Assembly (NCBI RefSeq): GCF_002105155.1
Contig: NW_019028989.1
Location: 310,001-374,000 of the forward strand
Length of the DNA: 64,000 nucleotides
Direction: 5' to 3'
Origin: Lobosporangium transversale
Lineage: Eukaryota; Mortierellomycota; Mortierellomycetes; Mortierellales; Mortierellaceae
Below the pieces are notes generated by a model. That model was not told where the DNA came from, made no database searches, and saw only the letters and a list, made by a program, of their open reading frames with translations. The translations under genes and the position numbers were made by a program. Shown one piece after another: positions 40,901-50,673 of this stretch (position 1 is its first letter; every line of letters begins with the position of its first letter).

Positions 40901-42294
40901 CTTATCTCGGATATTAGAAGATGACTTCATGGAGGCGAGTGTGCTGTTGACCTTATTCTTGAACTTGACACGGAGTGAGGCATTGCCTTCAAGACAAAGC
41001 TCTTCATTATGAGGCGAGTCGACGATATCTCCTATTGACGCCGGTTCGGATGATGTAACGGTAACAAGAGGCATTTGAATAGCTCCTGATTCGTCGGCAT
41101 AGGTGGAAGGTGTGATATGAGAGGTTCGCTTATTGGTAAAGGGCACTGATGGCTCTTTAGGAGCTGGAAATAAAGAAAGTGGTGGGGCACTTGATCTGTT
41201 TTATTGGTATTATGCATATTATAATTAAATGGTGACACGAAGTAAAAGATGAAAATATATCCATTAGTAAGTCTGTTCCCCTCATCCAAAAAAAAAAAAA
41301 AAAAAAAAAACTTAATAAAAGAACCCATCCATTGGCTACGCAAAGGTAGAGAGTTAGAGAAGGAATGAACATGTTATTACCTTTTCTGCTGAAGATGCTT
41401 GTTTTTAAATTTGTTGAGGGCTTTCAAAAAGCTCGATCTTGTGGCTGGGGTCTGTAAAGCATTGCGATGTTCACTGCCATCAATCGATGACTCATTACTC
41501 GTCTGGTGCTCTTGTTGTCGTTGCTGCGGCTGTGAGAAGGATGGTTGCTGGTTGCTTTTTGATAACCTTTTGTCTGTAAAAGTTACCGCCCCTGCCGTGA
41601 GTTTTTTAGGGTTGTTATTCACATCTAATGCTTGCTCTGCTTTCCGAGGGGACAGGTTGTGGTAAGAAACAAATTTGTCATTTGTAATGATGGGTGAGGA
41701 AGGAGTTTGGGTCATTTGAAGTGTATCTCCTAGCATTTGCTTTTCTGATGAAGAGGACGGTGTTGCCAAGGATGGTATTGAGAGTGGCTGTATACCTGAA
41801 GTCCCTGTGTTGACGCCAGGACCAGGACCAAGAGCTACAGATGCCCCTACTCCTGCTCCTCCTCTTCCATTGCTTCGTACTGATGCACCGCCTCGTCCCT
41901 TAACCGCCATCTCTCCATTACTCTTGTTCGACTCCTTTGCTCTGGCTAATGTTCGATGATCAATTTTCAGTTCAATATCCCAATCACCAAAGATGGCATT
42001 CGAAGTTGTGGCTACGAACTGCTTCGATGGTCGACGTGTATGATGATGGTAACGAGGATGATGTAATGAAGCTCTTCGTGTAATGTTGGAAGTCTTTGCT
42101 TTAGTGATGGATCGAGCCCTAGACCGTTCCTGTGATAACGATTGCTCTGTTATCGTTGGCAGCCATGTGTTCGAAGTAATTGGTATCAGACAAGAGGAGG
42201 AGGGATATGATGAGGGAAGGGGTCTGCAATGGCTATGATCGAGAGATATTGAGTCTGACGTGGACTGAAGTATGGAGGGGGTCGGGGCCGACAT
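37925..42294 (-). CDS. Large disordered protein of unknown function, 1394 residues
   Basis: Two exons, 42294-41381 and 41195-37925, sum to 4185 nt. The acceptor at 41195 (aaaacag/atcaag) is the one that keeps phase; the more consensus-looking tttccag at about 41164 does not. The protein is rich in Ser, Pro, Gln and Thr. It has basic clusters (KFKNKHLQQKR; KKRKKMERSL near residue 590), a glutamine run of 15 interrupted by nothing (about 39585-39630), and many RxxS and SP sites. The C-terminus carries a basic MRSKRVMKKKMSVIRLAGG segment followed by prolines. No enzyme domain is recognised. Composition suggests a scaffold or regulatory protein, but this is only inference. The intron contains an A/T tract of about 20. 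It converges with the TMEM164-like gene. Confidence 0.8.
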
Positions 42295-43776
42295 CTAGTC
42301 AAGCAAAAAGGTGTAGAATGATGGAGTTGGAAATGGATCGGTGTGAATTAGGGGGAGTGTGCGAAGGGGAAGCGTGAATTTATGGGTGAGTGGCGGATTC
42401 TGTTAAGACTGCAGTCCAAGGATTCCAGTTCGATATTAAGGAAGTTCTGTAGGCAAGATTCAAAGGATGCACGCAAGTTGTGGACAGAGGGACCAGTTAG
42501 TGATCAAGGGTTCAAAGGTGGTCAAGATTGTTTTTGTTTCAACAAAGAAAAGAAAGAGTTGAAAAGAAACTGCTGTAACAAAGCAGCAAGGAACAATAGC
42601 AACAAGGCAAAGGGAGCGTGTGAACGGACCAAGGAAAGAAAATGCAAATATATTTATGAGTGTCTGTTGCTTAATTGCTTGTTTGTTTGTTTGTTTGTTT
42701 GTTTTAAGTATTATTATAATATGAAGTATGAATCAGAATGGTGAATGCGTTGAAGGAATGGTCATGAGAAGAGGATGATGAACCATTACCGATGCTGAAT
42801 AAAGGAGAGTTAACGACTTCTAGTCTAACAAGGTGCTCTATAAAATGACTGCAGCTCATATTCAACGACTTTAGATGTGCTCACACATTGGTGTTTGGAT
42901 AATAATAACAAAATGAGACACTCTTGTTTATGAACCTTGTGCGACCTTTGCCTCAGTTGGCAGGGTAATTTGCCCAGAAGAATGAAGACATGACATCGCA
43001 TGAATGGTATCCACAATCATATTGAAGAGGATCTGTGCTGGCAACGAAAAGAGGAACAAGAAAGACGAGAACATCTGCAGTGCCAACAGATACTTTTTCC
43101 TTTTCTTTCTTTCTTTTTTTTATTTTTTTTATTTTTCTGCTCACAGGCACAAATCTAGTTTACAACAATCGTAAATGCATTATTTTCATCCAAAATAAAA
43201 TTTTGTCCTTCAACTTTATTTATTTAAAAAAGGAGCTGCAACGGTCGTCCTTTCATGCCACGCGATTATCACCATCAAGAATTAAACTTTGGAGGGAGAT
43301 GGTGCCTCTAAATGCATCGGTTTTCGCGCGAAAATTCGGAAATAATAGCCTCTCCAATTGGCAGTGTACCAAAATGCATATCTAAGAGAACCTTACCTCT
43401 CTATCACAACCGTTATTACTACTTATGTGCGCTACTGCTACTTTTACTATCGGTATTATCATTATAACTTTAGACTTGGATTCAAGCGTTTGTGAATTGT
43501 ACGGATGCTTACTAAATTTTAGAGTGATGAGTACTTGCTCAATAATTGTGATTGCTTATAGTACTTGCAAAAGAAAAAGGCCATGAGGCGATATGGAAAT
43601 GTGCTATCACGAGGACCATTGCTTAGAGTCGTTAGGAGGAATGCTGTTGGGCCCGTCTAGTTGCTAAAGCTGTACTTTTTTTTTTTTTTTTTTTTTTTTT
43701 TTGAACCAAAGATCTACTCCAGATCAATATGCACACGTGAAGGGCAAGTCAGCGAAGAAGGTGATAAATGAGTGTA
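42295..43776. other. Intergenic region before the repeat-bounded island
   Basis: It holds the promoter of the 1394-residue protein (GA-rich on the plus strand to about 42620) and a short tttg repeat at about 42680-42702. A T tract of about 23 lies at 43678-43701, just left of the first 553-bp repeat. No supported gene. Confidence 0.5.
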
Positions 43777-44329
43777 GGCGACTGTTCGGACTCCATCTGA
43801 TACTGTATAAACACCTGAATACTGCCACATGCTATTGACCACTCTACGTCCCTTAAACAATATTCTTAGCATACATCTGAACTTTTGCAAGGGATGTGTC
43901 AACACTTCGACAAACATGTAACATTTAATGGCTACATCACAGCCCTTGGATTGTGGAAGCGCTGAAAGTATGCAGAAAACGGGAACCATTTGTGTTTTTA
44001 CTAGCAACAAGCGTGGTTTTAAAAAAGTTTGCCTCCAAGGAACAAATCCTATATCCTTCATTGCTCAAAAGAGACAATCTTGTCTTTTCTGCACCCCAAA
44101 AGCTCGCCATAATCCTATTGAAGCGTTCAGAGGCATTATTTGCCTCATAGTTTGAGGATTAGCAGACTTTCAGTCAAGTTTTATTGTTTTGAACAACACA
44201 GTAAATCCTGTCCATTCGAAGTTAATCCCTTTGGATGGCAGCTATTCAGGGGATGCTAATCAATTCTGCTAAATTATGGTGAAATCAGAGCAGATTTGGA
44301 AAACCAACAAGCATCGAACAGTCGCCTTA
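43777..44329 (+). mobile_element. 553-bp TIR element, copy A
   Basis: It begins ggcgactgttcg and ends cgaacagtcgcc, exact 12-bp terminal inverted repeats. It is about 99% identical to 55557-56109, with about five substitutions seen. The reverse strand holds a short MULE-like phrase (NNASERFNR) but no intact transposase. Just outside lie ataaatgag (43764-43772) and ataagtgag (44330-44338), a possible imperfect 9-bp target duplication. Read as a non-autonomous DNA transposon; the superfamily is uncertain. Confidence 0.8.
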
Positions 44330-44367
44330 ATAAGTGAGCGAGGATCTCTATGACGCGCATGGACCAT

Positions 44368-44418
44368 GGGGGCGACTTTTCAAATTCTTTTTTATATAAG
44401 AAATACAAAGTCGCCCCC
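44368..44418 (-). repeat. Island hairpin repeat H1
   Basis: A 51-bp palindrome with arms gggggcgacttt and aaagtcgccccc. Similarity to the other copies runs beyond it on both sides (ccatggacc.. outside one arm, ccggctaaaca outside the other). It is in the opposite orientation to H3 and H4 and lies downstream of the ATPase-type CRN gene. Confidence 0.85.
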
Positions 44419-44856
44419 GGCTAAACATTCCACCGAGGAGTGTGGCCCTTCGTCTTGAAGAACAATAAATAAAGGCGAAACAAGGTAATGAGTGGAGACT
44501 TGAGTAGATCGACAGTGGCAATAAGATGGTTGATGTGAATACAATTTCTACTGAGTGGAGTCTCAACCTATTGCATAGTGCATCATTGAGAGAGATTCCT
44601 ATGTACTCGAACATTGCTTCCTCAAGTATGTGCATGAACCTGGGCAGAGAAATAATTATCGCAAATATAATATGCAGTCGGGCTCTCCAAGTTATGAGTG
44701 TTGAAGACCTTCGGCTATTTGCAACCATCTTAAGGATTCAAAATATGCCTGCAATATGACGTCTTTTTAAAAAGGAATTGCCCAAAAAATATTTTATTTG
44801 AAATTAAAGTGAATCACCAAATAAGCTCCTTTTAGCTTCGTCCCAACAAACATGTC

Positions 44857-46800
44857 TTATCTGGGGATACTCCTGGACTTACCAGTGTGATTGGGTCTAT
44901 GTACTTCGTTGCCTTTGTCATCAAAGTCATTTTTCCCGCGAATATACAAAATCATAAAGTCCGGACACAGCACACCATCTCTCGTTACTTTGAAGTCCCT
45001 TTTATCGATTACTGATTTTCCTTCGCCAGTATTCTTAGCTTGGGTCTTTTTGGTCACCTCTGTTATTTCCATTTCTGCTCTGTGAGTTCCGCCGTATGTG
45101 TAGTCTAGGAAATACTCGATTTGGTTTCTGCCATTAGAATATTTCCGATCTGTAAATGCCAAATCAATTGCTGCAGTGCCCTCGTTGTGTTTTTGAAAAT
45201 TAGAAATCGAAACTTGAATAAAAGTGTAGCCAAGTATAAAATCGAATCGAGGTAGTTCGCCTCCATGTATCAAGATATTCTTGCCCTCATCGCCAAATCT
45301 TTTAGGTGGATCTTGAAGATGTTCAAAGCCATCGACTCTCAGCTCTAAAAGTTGTTCCTCCTTCCCAGCGAGGTTAGTCGACTTGAAGATTATGTTGTTT
45401 TGCTTGATAAGCTTCTGAAAGAAAACATCGGAAAATTGTGCGGGTTGCAAGATATTCTGCCTTGCGGCACATATGTAGTCGTTGGGGAGTGGACATAGCC
45501 TGTATAGTCCCAAAAGTGCCGCCTCAGATGCTGGTGTAATTGGGCGCTTCATAATCATACTCCTGCCCTTGTTCCGATACTCATACATTATTCCAAAATG
45601 GTAGAATCGCCAATCAAGTGGCGGTCCTGTATGATCCTTGCTTTGCAGAAACACATCGACTAGAGCTTGACGAGTAGTTGGTTGGAATATCGGTTCAATT
45701 TTACTATAACAGTTCTTCAAGATCTCCAAGAATTGTTCTTTGCGATCCTCCTCATAATCCTTTAGTCGTTGCTTGATCCCATTAGCTGTGAGCTCAATGC
45801 CTTCAATGTCTTCGCCAAAAAAAATATTGAGTTCCCGTGGCACACATCCGGTGGCTTTTTGAATCTCGCCTCGTAGCTCATTCAAATGTTGGCGGCCTGT
45901 TGGGTAGCGATTATCTATGATCACATCCAGTAGCTTATTGAAAATATCAGGCGACATTGGACCAACATACTCGACATAATGTGATGCGTCTCTGAGAATG
46001 AGCTTTGCAAATCTTACCGTACTGCTAAACACTACTCTCGCATTATTTGAGTTGTTCCAGGAGTTGAAAGTCTGTAGAGGCCCTAAAAATGGGAACCTTT
46101 CGGGCGCAGACTTACTACTTTCTGGAAATAGTGCACCATGCTCATCCACGACAAATAATGCCTTTTGACTTCTTGACTGGAGTAGTTCAGCAAAGATACA
46201 GGTGGCGCTATTCACATAAGGATCCTTCGATGTTTCAATTGCGACCATTTCTTTGAGCTCTGAGGCTGTCAAAATATCTTTGTTGATGGATAAGAAGATT
46301 TGACAGATCAGCTTTGATGCGGCAGTTTTAGTGTCACAATTGCTAAGCTTACTAGCATCGGCAATATAAAGCACTGGCCAACCATGTGCGTATGCCTTGG
46401 CCACAAGGAACCATGAAATGTATGATTTACCGACGCCCATTGGACCCGATAAACACTTCTGGACAGACCACTCACTGTTCTCGAGCTCATTCCATAGCTT
46501 CATCATCTGTTCGGTCACAAAAAACTCGCGACCTTGGTAGCCTTTCGCAAAGAATTTTGGGCTCTGACCAAGATCCATTGAAGTAATTCGATCTCCACCC
46601 TTCACCGTCAAAAGCGATTGGAACTTGGTGCGGGGTTCTGGTGCGTACTTGTTATTCTCGATCAAATCCAGTATATGGAGGGGTAAATCTACGGGTTCGC
46701 CATCGGCTGCAATATGTCGCTTCCAGGAACGACAGCGCTTTGCAAGGTGCTCTTTGAGCATATAAGAATAGCGAGACTGACGTGAGTATGAAATAAACAA
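44857..46800 (-). CDS. Crinkler (CRN) family protein, P-loop ATPase plus nuclease-like C-terminus
   Basis: CRN proteins occur in oomycetes, chytrids and Mucoromycota; many act in nuclei, of hosts or of the producer. The 647-codon ORF is intact. An N-terminal helical part is followed by a P-loop ATPase: Walker A GPMGVGKSYI and Walker B ALFVVDEHGALF. Later comes FILGYTFIQVSISNFQKHNE, which has the shape of a restriction-endonuclease-like core. The C-terminus includes CPDFMILYIRGK, common to CRNs. I could not find the ubiquitin-like CRN header. Upstream sequence (to about 47050) has a clear 60-nt intron (gtactt to aaacag) and a further short exon, so the true N-terminus is probably spliced and unresolved. 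It lies between hairpins H1 and H2. Toxicity or host role cannot be judged from sequence. Confidence 0.82.
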   Translation of the reverse strand: MFISYSRQSRYSYMLKEHLAKRCRSWKRHIAADGEPVDLPLHILDLIENNKYAPEPRTKFQSLLTVKGGDRITSMDLGQSPKFFAKGYQGREFFVTEQMMKLWNELENSEWSVQKCLSGPMGVGKSYISWFLVAKAYAHGWPVLYIADASKLSNCDTKTAASKLICQIFLSINKDILTASELKEMVAIETSKDPYVNSATCIFAELLQSRSQKALFVVDEHGALFPESSKSAPERFPFLGPLQTFNSWNNSNNARVVFSSTVRFAKLILRDASHYVEYVGPMSPDIFNKLLDVIIDNRYPTGRQHLNELRGEIQKATGCVPRELNIFFGEDIEGIELTANGIKQRLKDYEEDRKEQFLEILKNCYSKIEPIFQPTTRQALVDVFLQSKDHTGPPLDWRFYHFGIMYEYRNKGRSMIMKRPITPASEAALLGLYRLCPLPNDYICAARQNILQPAQFSDVFFQKLIKQNNIIFKSTNLAGKEEQLLELRVDGFEHLQDPPKRFGDEGKNILIHGGELPRFDFILGYTFIQVSISNFQKHNEGTAAIDLAFTDRKYSNGRNQIEYFLDYTYGGTHRAEMEITEVTKKTQAKNTGEGKSVIDKRDFKVTRDGVLCPDFMILYIRGKNDFDDKGNEVHRPNHTGKSRSIPR

Positions 46801-47036
46801 ACTTCCTCAAGAATCATCAAAACTATGAGTGGGATGAACTCACCTTTTTCGTCTTCTGTGTCTTCTAGGTTCCTTTTTGGACTTCTTGGGGCTGTTTAAA
46901 ATCCACGCAAAAAACAACAAGAGGATAGTTAGATAGGCCTTGATAAAAGTACCTATATGCGATAGGGGAGCCGAAATAAACTTAGCAAAAAGCCTCACGA
47001 GAGGACAGTGAAGGTCAGAGCATACGCACGGGCCAT

Positions 47037-47084
47037 GGGGGCAACTTTTCAAATTCTTTTTATAAAGAAATTCAAAGTCGTCCC
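47037..47084 (-). repeat. Island hairpin repeat H2, degenerate
   Basis: Same layout as H1 (ccatgggggcaacttttc ... caaagtcgtccc), but both arms have changes that weaken pairing. It lies between the two CRN genes: upstream of the ATPase type and downstream of the header type. Confidence 0.75.
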
Positions 47085-47446
47085 TGAAGTGTAAATATAA
47101 CGTAATAAAGCCTATTTGGCTTCATAAAGCATTTTTTATTTTTATTTTTTTAAACATTGTTCCAATGATGTGTCCAATGCGCCGAGCCTCATCAATACGA
47201 CGAGAGACAACAACGATGTGACTCTTCCCGAAACTATCAAGGCTATCAAGCGCTCTATGATCGGAAATATTGATAGGTATTTTTAAACAGTCTTTATCCA
47301 TAATAAATGACTCGGAAACAGAACTTGTAATGTCCCTCCAGACTATGAAGAGCTTAATTCAAACAATGTGATTATGTGGGTTTTATCATGAAGAACTGTT
47401 TTATTTGAACAAAATACGTTGGTGTATTTTTCATAATGATCGAGTA

Positions 47447-49315
47447 CTACGATTGAGTTCCTGAGGCACGCCTCTTGTTCGCTGAAGCTGATGCTGAAGC
47501 TGATGCTGAAGCTGATGCTGAAGCTGATGCTGAAGATGAACGTGAGACTACAGGGCTATTATAGCTGAATCTGTTTACAATCTCATCTTTCATGCGATCG
47601 TACAGAGAAAGAACATAACAAAAGAGAGTTTCTGCATCCTCTCTTAGCGTCTCCTCCTCCTTGAGTCTTAGATCTCTCAAAACCTCCTTGGCTTTGTACG
47701 TCAATGAGTCGTCTTCCTCCATCGTGCACTCTACGAAAGTCCATTTGAATGCGTCGGTTACAATGCCGAATGACTTGATGCGTGTGGCGGGCCTCTCTTG
47801 TCCATCGTCATCCGCCTCAGTCCGCTTTCGTTTTTTTTGTTGAAGTGCGACGTCGAGCTGTACTATATTTTGAGCCATACCTTTCACATGATCGTCCTTT
47901 TTCACCTCCGTGACTCCAAGAACTTGCGACTGGTGGATACGATCCAACACAGCAAAATCCACCGGTCCATGTCCCCGTAGGCCGGTTATCAGTTCTTGTT
48001 GCTCAAGATACATATCCACTTTGTAGGACTGCATGGCTCCAACCATGAAAGAGTCGACGATCGAGTTCCTTGTGAACTCGCTAGAGCTAGGACCAAAAAT
48101 GTAGGCCTCGTTTTTCCGGCTGCATTCTTTGATTATTTCCTCCAACATCAGCTTCTCATCGTCAGTCATCGCCCTTGGTTCAATATCAAACAGTGGGAGA
48201 AACTCAGGGCCTTTACCGACGTTGTATTCTTCCATCACTTCTTTCCAAGTGAATTTCGAAAAACTCTTTCCAGGATTGTCCAGGGATATGACAAGGTTTT
48301 TCCAGCTACTCTCCTTTGCAATCGCCAAAATAGACCGAAGTTGGGGATCGCTAATGAGCATTGTCGGTATTGAGCTACCCGGCAGATGCAAGAATATCTT
48401 GAGGTCCTTGTCCTCAGCAAACTGGTCAAAGTACTTCTCAAGGAAAAGATGAAATTCAGCGAGAGTTGCCGTCTTGGTATCCGTCACGAAGGTGCAAACA
48501 ATCTTCTTTCCTCCTCTTTTGTCGATGATTCTCAATGCTGCAACGCAATAGAATGCAAAAAATAAAAATAAAAATAAAAAAGACATAAAAAGTGGTTATA
48601 ATTCCGTCTTTCCAAGCTGTAACGATAAAAAAAATTGCTAATTCATTCTATCCACATCTATCCACACTTACATATGGAGGTATTCTTCGTCAATGCCTCG
48701 AGGTCCGACAGCTGTTTACGCAAAGCTGCAATCTCGGGGTGTTGGGTATCTAGGTTGAACAACAGGTAATGGAGCAGGAACTAGTTGATTAATTAAGATA
48801 CATCCCAAACATAAAGGGTTATCTTTCAGAAGTCAAATCAATGACGTCATGAAAGAAAATAAGCTTCATCAATTTGAAAATATCAGTCCATCAAGAGCTA
48901 AATACATACCTTGCGGCGGCAGCTTAACAAAAATATGGATAGTTTTCCTTGGAAGTTCAGAAGTAAATATCTCCCAAAGCTCCATTGACGCGATTGCGAG
49001 AGCCTCTTTTGACTCGATTTCTGACTCAAGCACGGTGTTGCCTTCGTCAGGGATGGAAACCTTGTAGAGGGTGAGCTTGTCTGCGGCAACATGATCGAGT
49101 TCTGGCTCCTTCGCTGCCTTGATGGCTTGCTTGAGTTCGCCGACCGAACAATTGGAAGGAATCTTTACAGGAAAAGGCGTTGCTTCTCCCTCAACAATGC
49201 AAAAAATCTTTAGTTCAGTTCGCTCAGGGATTTTAGGCCCACTGGTGCTTGAACCCTCTTCATACAGACTAGATCGAGGTGATACGTTTCGAGATGATGT
49301 TCCGGTCTTTCTCAT
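47447..49315 (-). CDS. Crinkler (CRN) family protein with ubiquitin-like header and PD-(D/E)XK nuclease domain
   Basis: Exons 49315-48910, 48749-48672 and 48537-47447 sum to 1575 nt or 524 residues, intact. The N-terminal header (about residues 25-130) has the standard CRN form: LKIFCIVEGE, the GELKQAIKAA helix and ADKLTLYKVSIPD. A short coiled segment (LRKQLSDLEAL) joins it to the effector part. VDFAVLDR and, about 15 residues later, TEVKKDD fit the D...ExK core of the REase-like CRN class, so nuclease activity is inferred. A basic KKRKR stretch could be a nuclear signal. The protein ends in an alternating Ser-Ala run from a 12-bp repeat. It lies between hairpins H2 and H3. No secretion signal is evident, as is usual for these fungi. 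Confidence 0.88.
47481..47535 (-). repeat. In-frame 12-bp minisatellite (Ser-Ala run)
   Basis: About 4.5 units of gctgaagctgat sit in the last exon of the header-type CRN gene and encode alternating serine and alanine close to the C-terminus. Units are near identical, so copy number is likely to vary. Confidence 0.85.
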
Positions 49316-49606
49316 TGTGATTTCAAACCTTTTTAAAAACAAGGATGAAATGGACAGAAGGCAGAAAATAGGAAAAGTTTGATAAAAATGTTAAAGGATG
49401 TTAATTCAGTAGCAGGATGGTTCAAAATTGTGACAATGTAGGCTGTGAAGATGAAGTTGAGGGAGGAAAAAAAAAGTTGTTTGCGTGACGAAGGAAAGGA
49501 GTGACAATTGATAAATTTGTTCCTTATAAGCCAGGACTGAGGAATATTTTTTCTTTATAATTGTCGTTCTGGCGACCAGAGCCATGCCGCGGTAGAATGT
49601 TTAGCC

Positions 49607-49657
49607 GGGGGCGACTTTGGATTTCATCTCTATAAAAGAATTTGAAAAGTCGCCCCC
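49607..49657 (+). repeat. Island hairpin repeat H3
   Basis: A 51-bp palindrome with arms gggggcgactttgga and gaaaagtcgccccc, and a loop containing ctctataaaag. It is flanked by gtttagcc on the left and atggtccgtgc on the right. It lies between the divergent CRN gene and the coiled-coil gene, so the TATA-like loop could serve as a promoter element; this is untested. Confidence 0.87.
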
Positions 49658-50016
49658 ATGGTCCGTGCACAGACCATCTGCGCCGCCGTGTCACCACATC
49701 TGATAAAGTCCTGCAGATGGGGCGGTGTGGCTTTTTTTTAAATAAAGAGCAAAAGGTCAAAGGGTCATGCGATTTACTTTCCATCCAATGAAATCATGCC
49801 ATCTCATCTCTTTTCCTTATCACATCACAAAATGTTAAAACACTTTCATCGCCATGAGAAACATCCATTTTATTCCTTTCCTTCCTCCATCCCTTTCCCT
49901 TCGCTCCCTGAATTCCTCCACCAGGTCGCTATAAACCAAGACAACCAGTACGTACATGCTTTCTGCGCGCACCAATGAAGCTTGCTCTTAAACTAATACT
50001 CTGCAATTCATAAACA

Positions 50017-50580
50017 GTGCGCGAAGAACCCACTACCATCGAGATACTGCGCAAGCGGCTTGCTGCTATTTCGCTTGAACTCGCAGATGCAAAGGACGAT
50101 CTTGAAATATCACAGGCACAACTTGAGGGCACCCTATCCTGTCTTTCTGAAACTCAACTTGAGCTGAAGAACACTAAGGATGCTCTTGCCAATAGCGAGC
50201 GTGCACGCCTGGAGGCCAACCGCGACCGAGTGTTGAGTCGCCCTTATGGAAAGCAGGAGGTCTTTGCTATTTTGAAGTTCCAGCAGCCTCAGCCATTGCC
50301 TATTGGAGGCTATCGTCTCTTTGCGCTGCAGCGCAAGGCTGTCGATCGTACCTTGGACCAGTTCATTGCTGACAATCCTGACCTCGACCCCGTTGAGATT
50401 GCAGAGTTGCGATCTGATCGTTCTCCAAGAGGCGAAAACGTTTACCTACAGATGAAAGATGACGTGGCTGCACCAATCGACTTCAGCCGCCGCAACTTCG
50501 TTCTCAAGGATAGCAAGACTGAGGAGGAGATGATCGTTTATGTTCAAAAGGTCTTTAACACTCATACTCAGGAAAAATAA
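50017..50580 (+). CDS. Coiled-coil protein with a giant-virus-like C-terminal domain (DUF3627-like)
   Basis: The readable part is 187 codons, ending KVFNTHTQEK. The first 65 residues form a heptad-rich coiled coil (ISLELADAKDDLEISQAQLE). After it, KQEVFAILKFQ, YRLFALQRKAVDRTLDQFI and SPRGENVYLQMKDDV resemble the tail domain of KilA-N/MSV199-type proteins of large DNA viruses, which normally follows a coiled coil. The N-terminal DNA-binding part is absent. Translation cannot start cleanly here: the frame opens at an aaacag acceptor with a branch-like actaat upstream, so a first exon must lie in 49796-49955, where the phase I tried did not fit. It is 93 bp upstream of the primase-helicase start, same strand. 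The viral link is a resemblance by eye and needs a profile search. Confidence 0.5.
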   Translation: MREEPTTIEILRKRLAAISLELADAKDDLEISQAQLEGTLSCLSETQLELKNTKDALANSERARLEANRDRVLSRPYGKQEVFAILKFQQPQPLPIGGYRLFALQRKAVDRTLDQFIADNPDLDPVEIAELRSDRSPRGENVYLQMKDDVAAPIDFSRRNFVLKDSKTEEEMIVYVQKVFNTHTQEK

Positions 50581-50673
50581 GAATCATTCCCATGATAGTC
50601 TATTGTTCACTCGATAACAAAATAAAATGAAATTGCTACTCATATACTATAAACTATCAACATATTACCTACT

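Noticed and set aside
41157..41343. Using the tttccag acceptor near 41164 for the 1394-residue protein
   Set aside because: It leads to a stop at once when joined to the first exon; the acceptor before 41195 keeps the frame.
46840..47052. A 70-codon ORF with a hydrophobic stretch upstream of the ATPase-type CRN, as a signal peptide
   Set aside because: The hydrophobic part is the translation of an intron (gtactt, ctaac, aaacag); it is not a membrane or secretion signal.
47147..47260. Minus-strand phrase SHIVVVSRRIDEARRIGHII as a helicase or nuclease fragment
   Set aside because: Too short, without a flanking domain, and no family could be supported.
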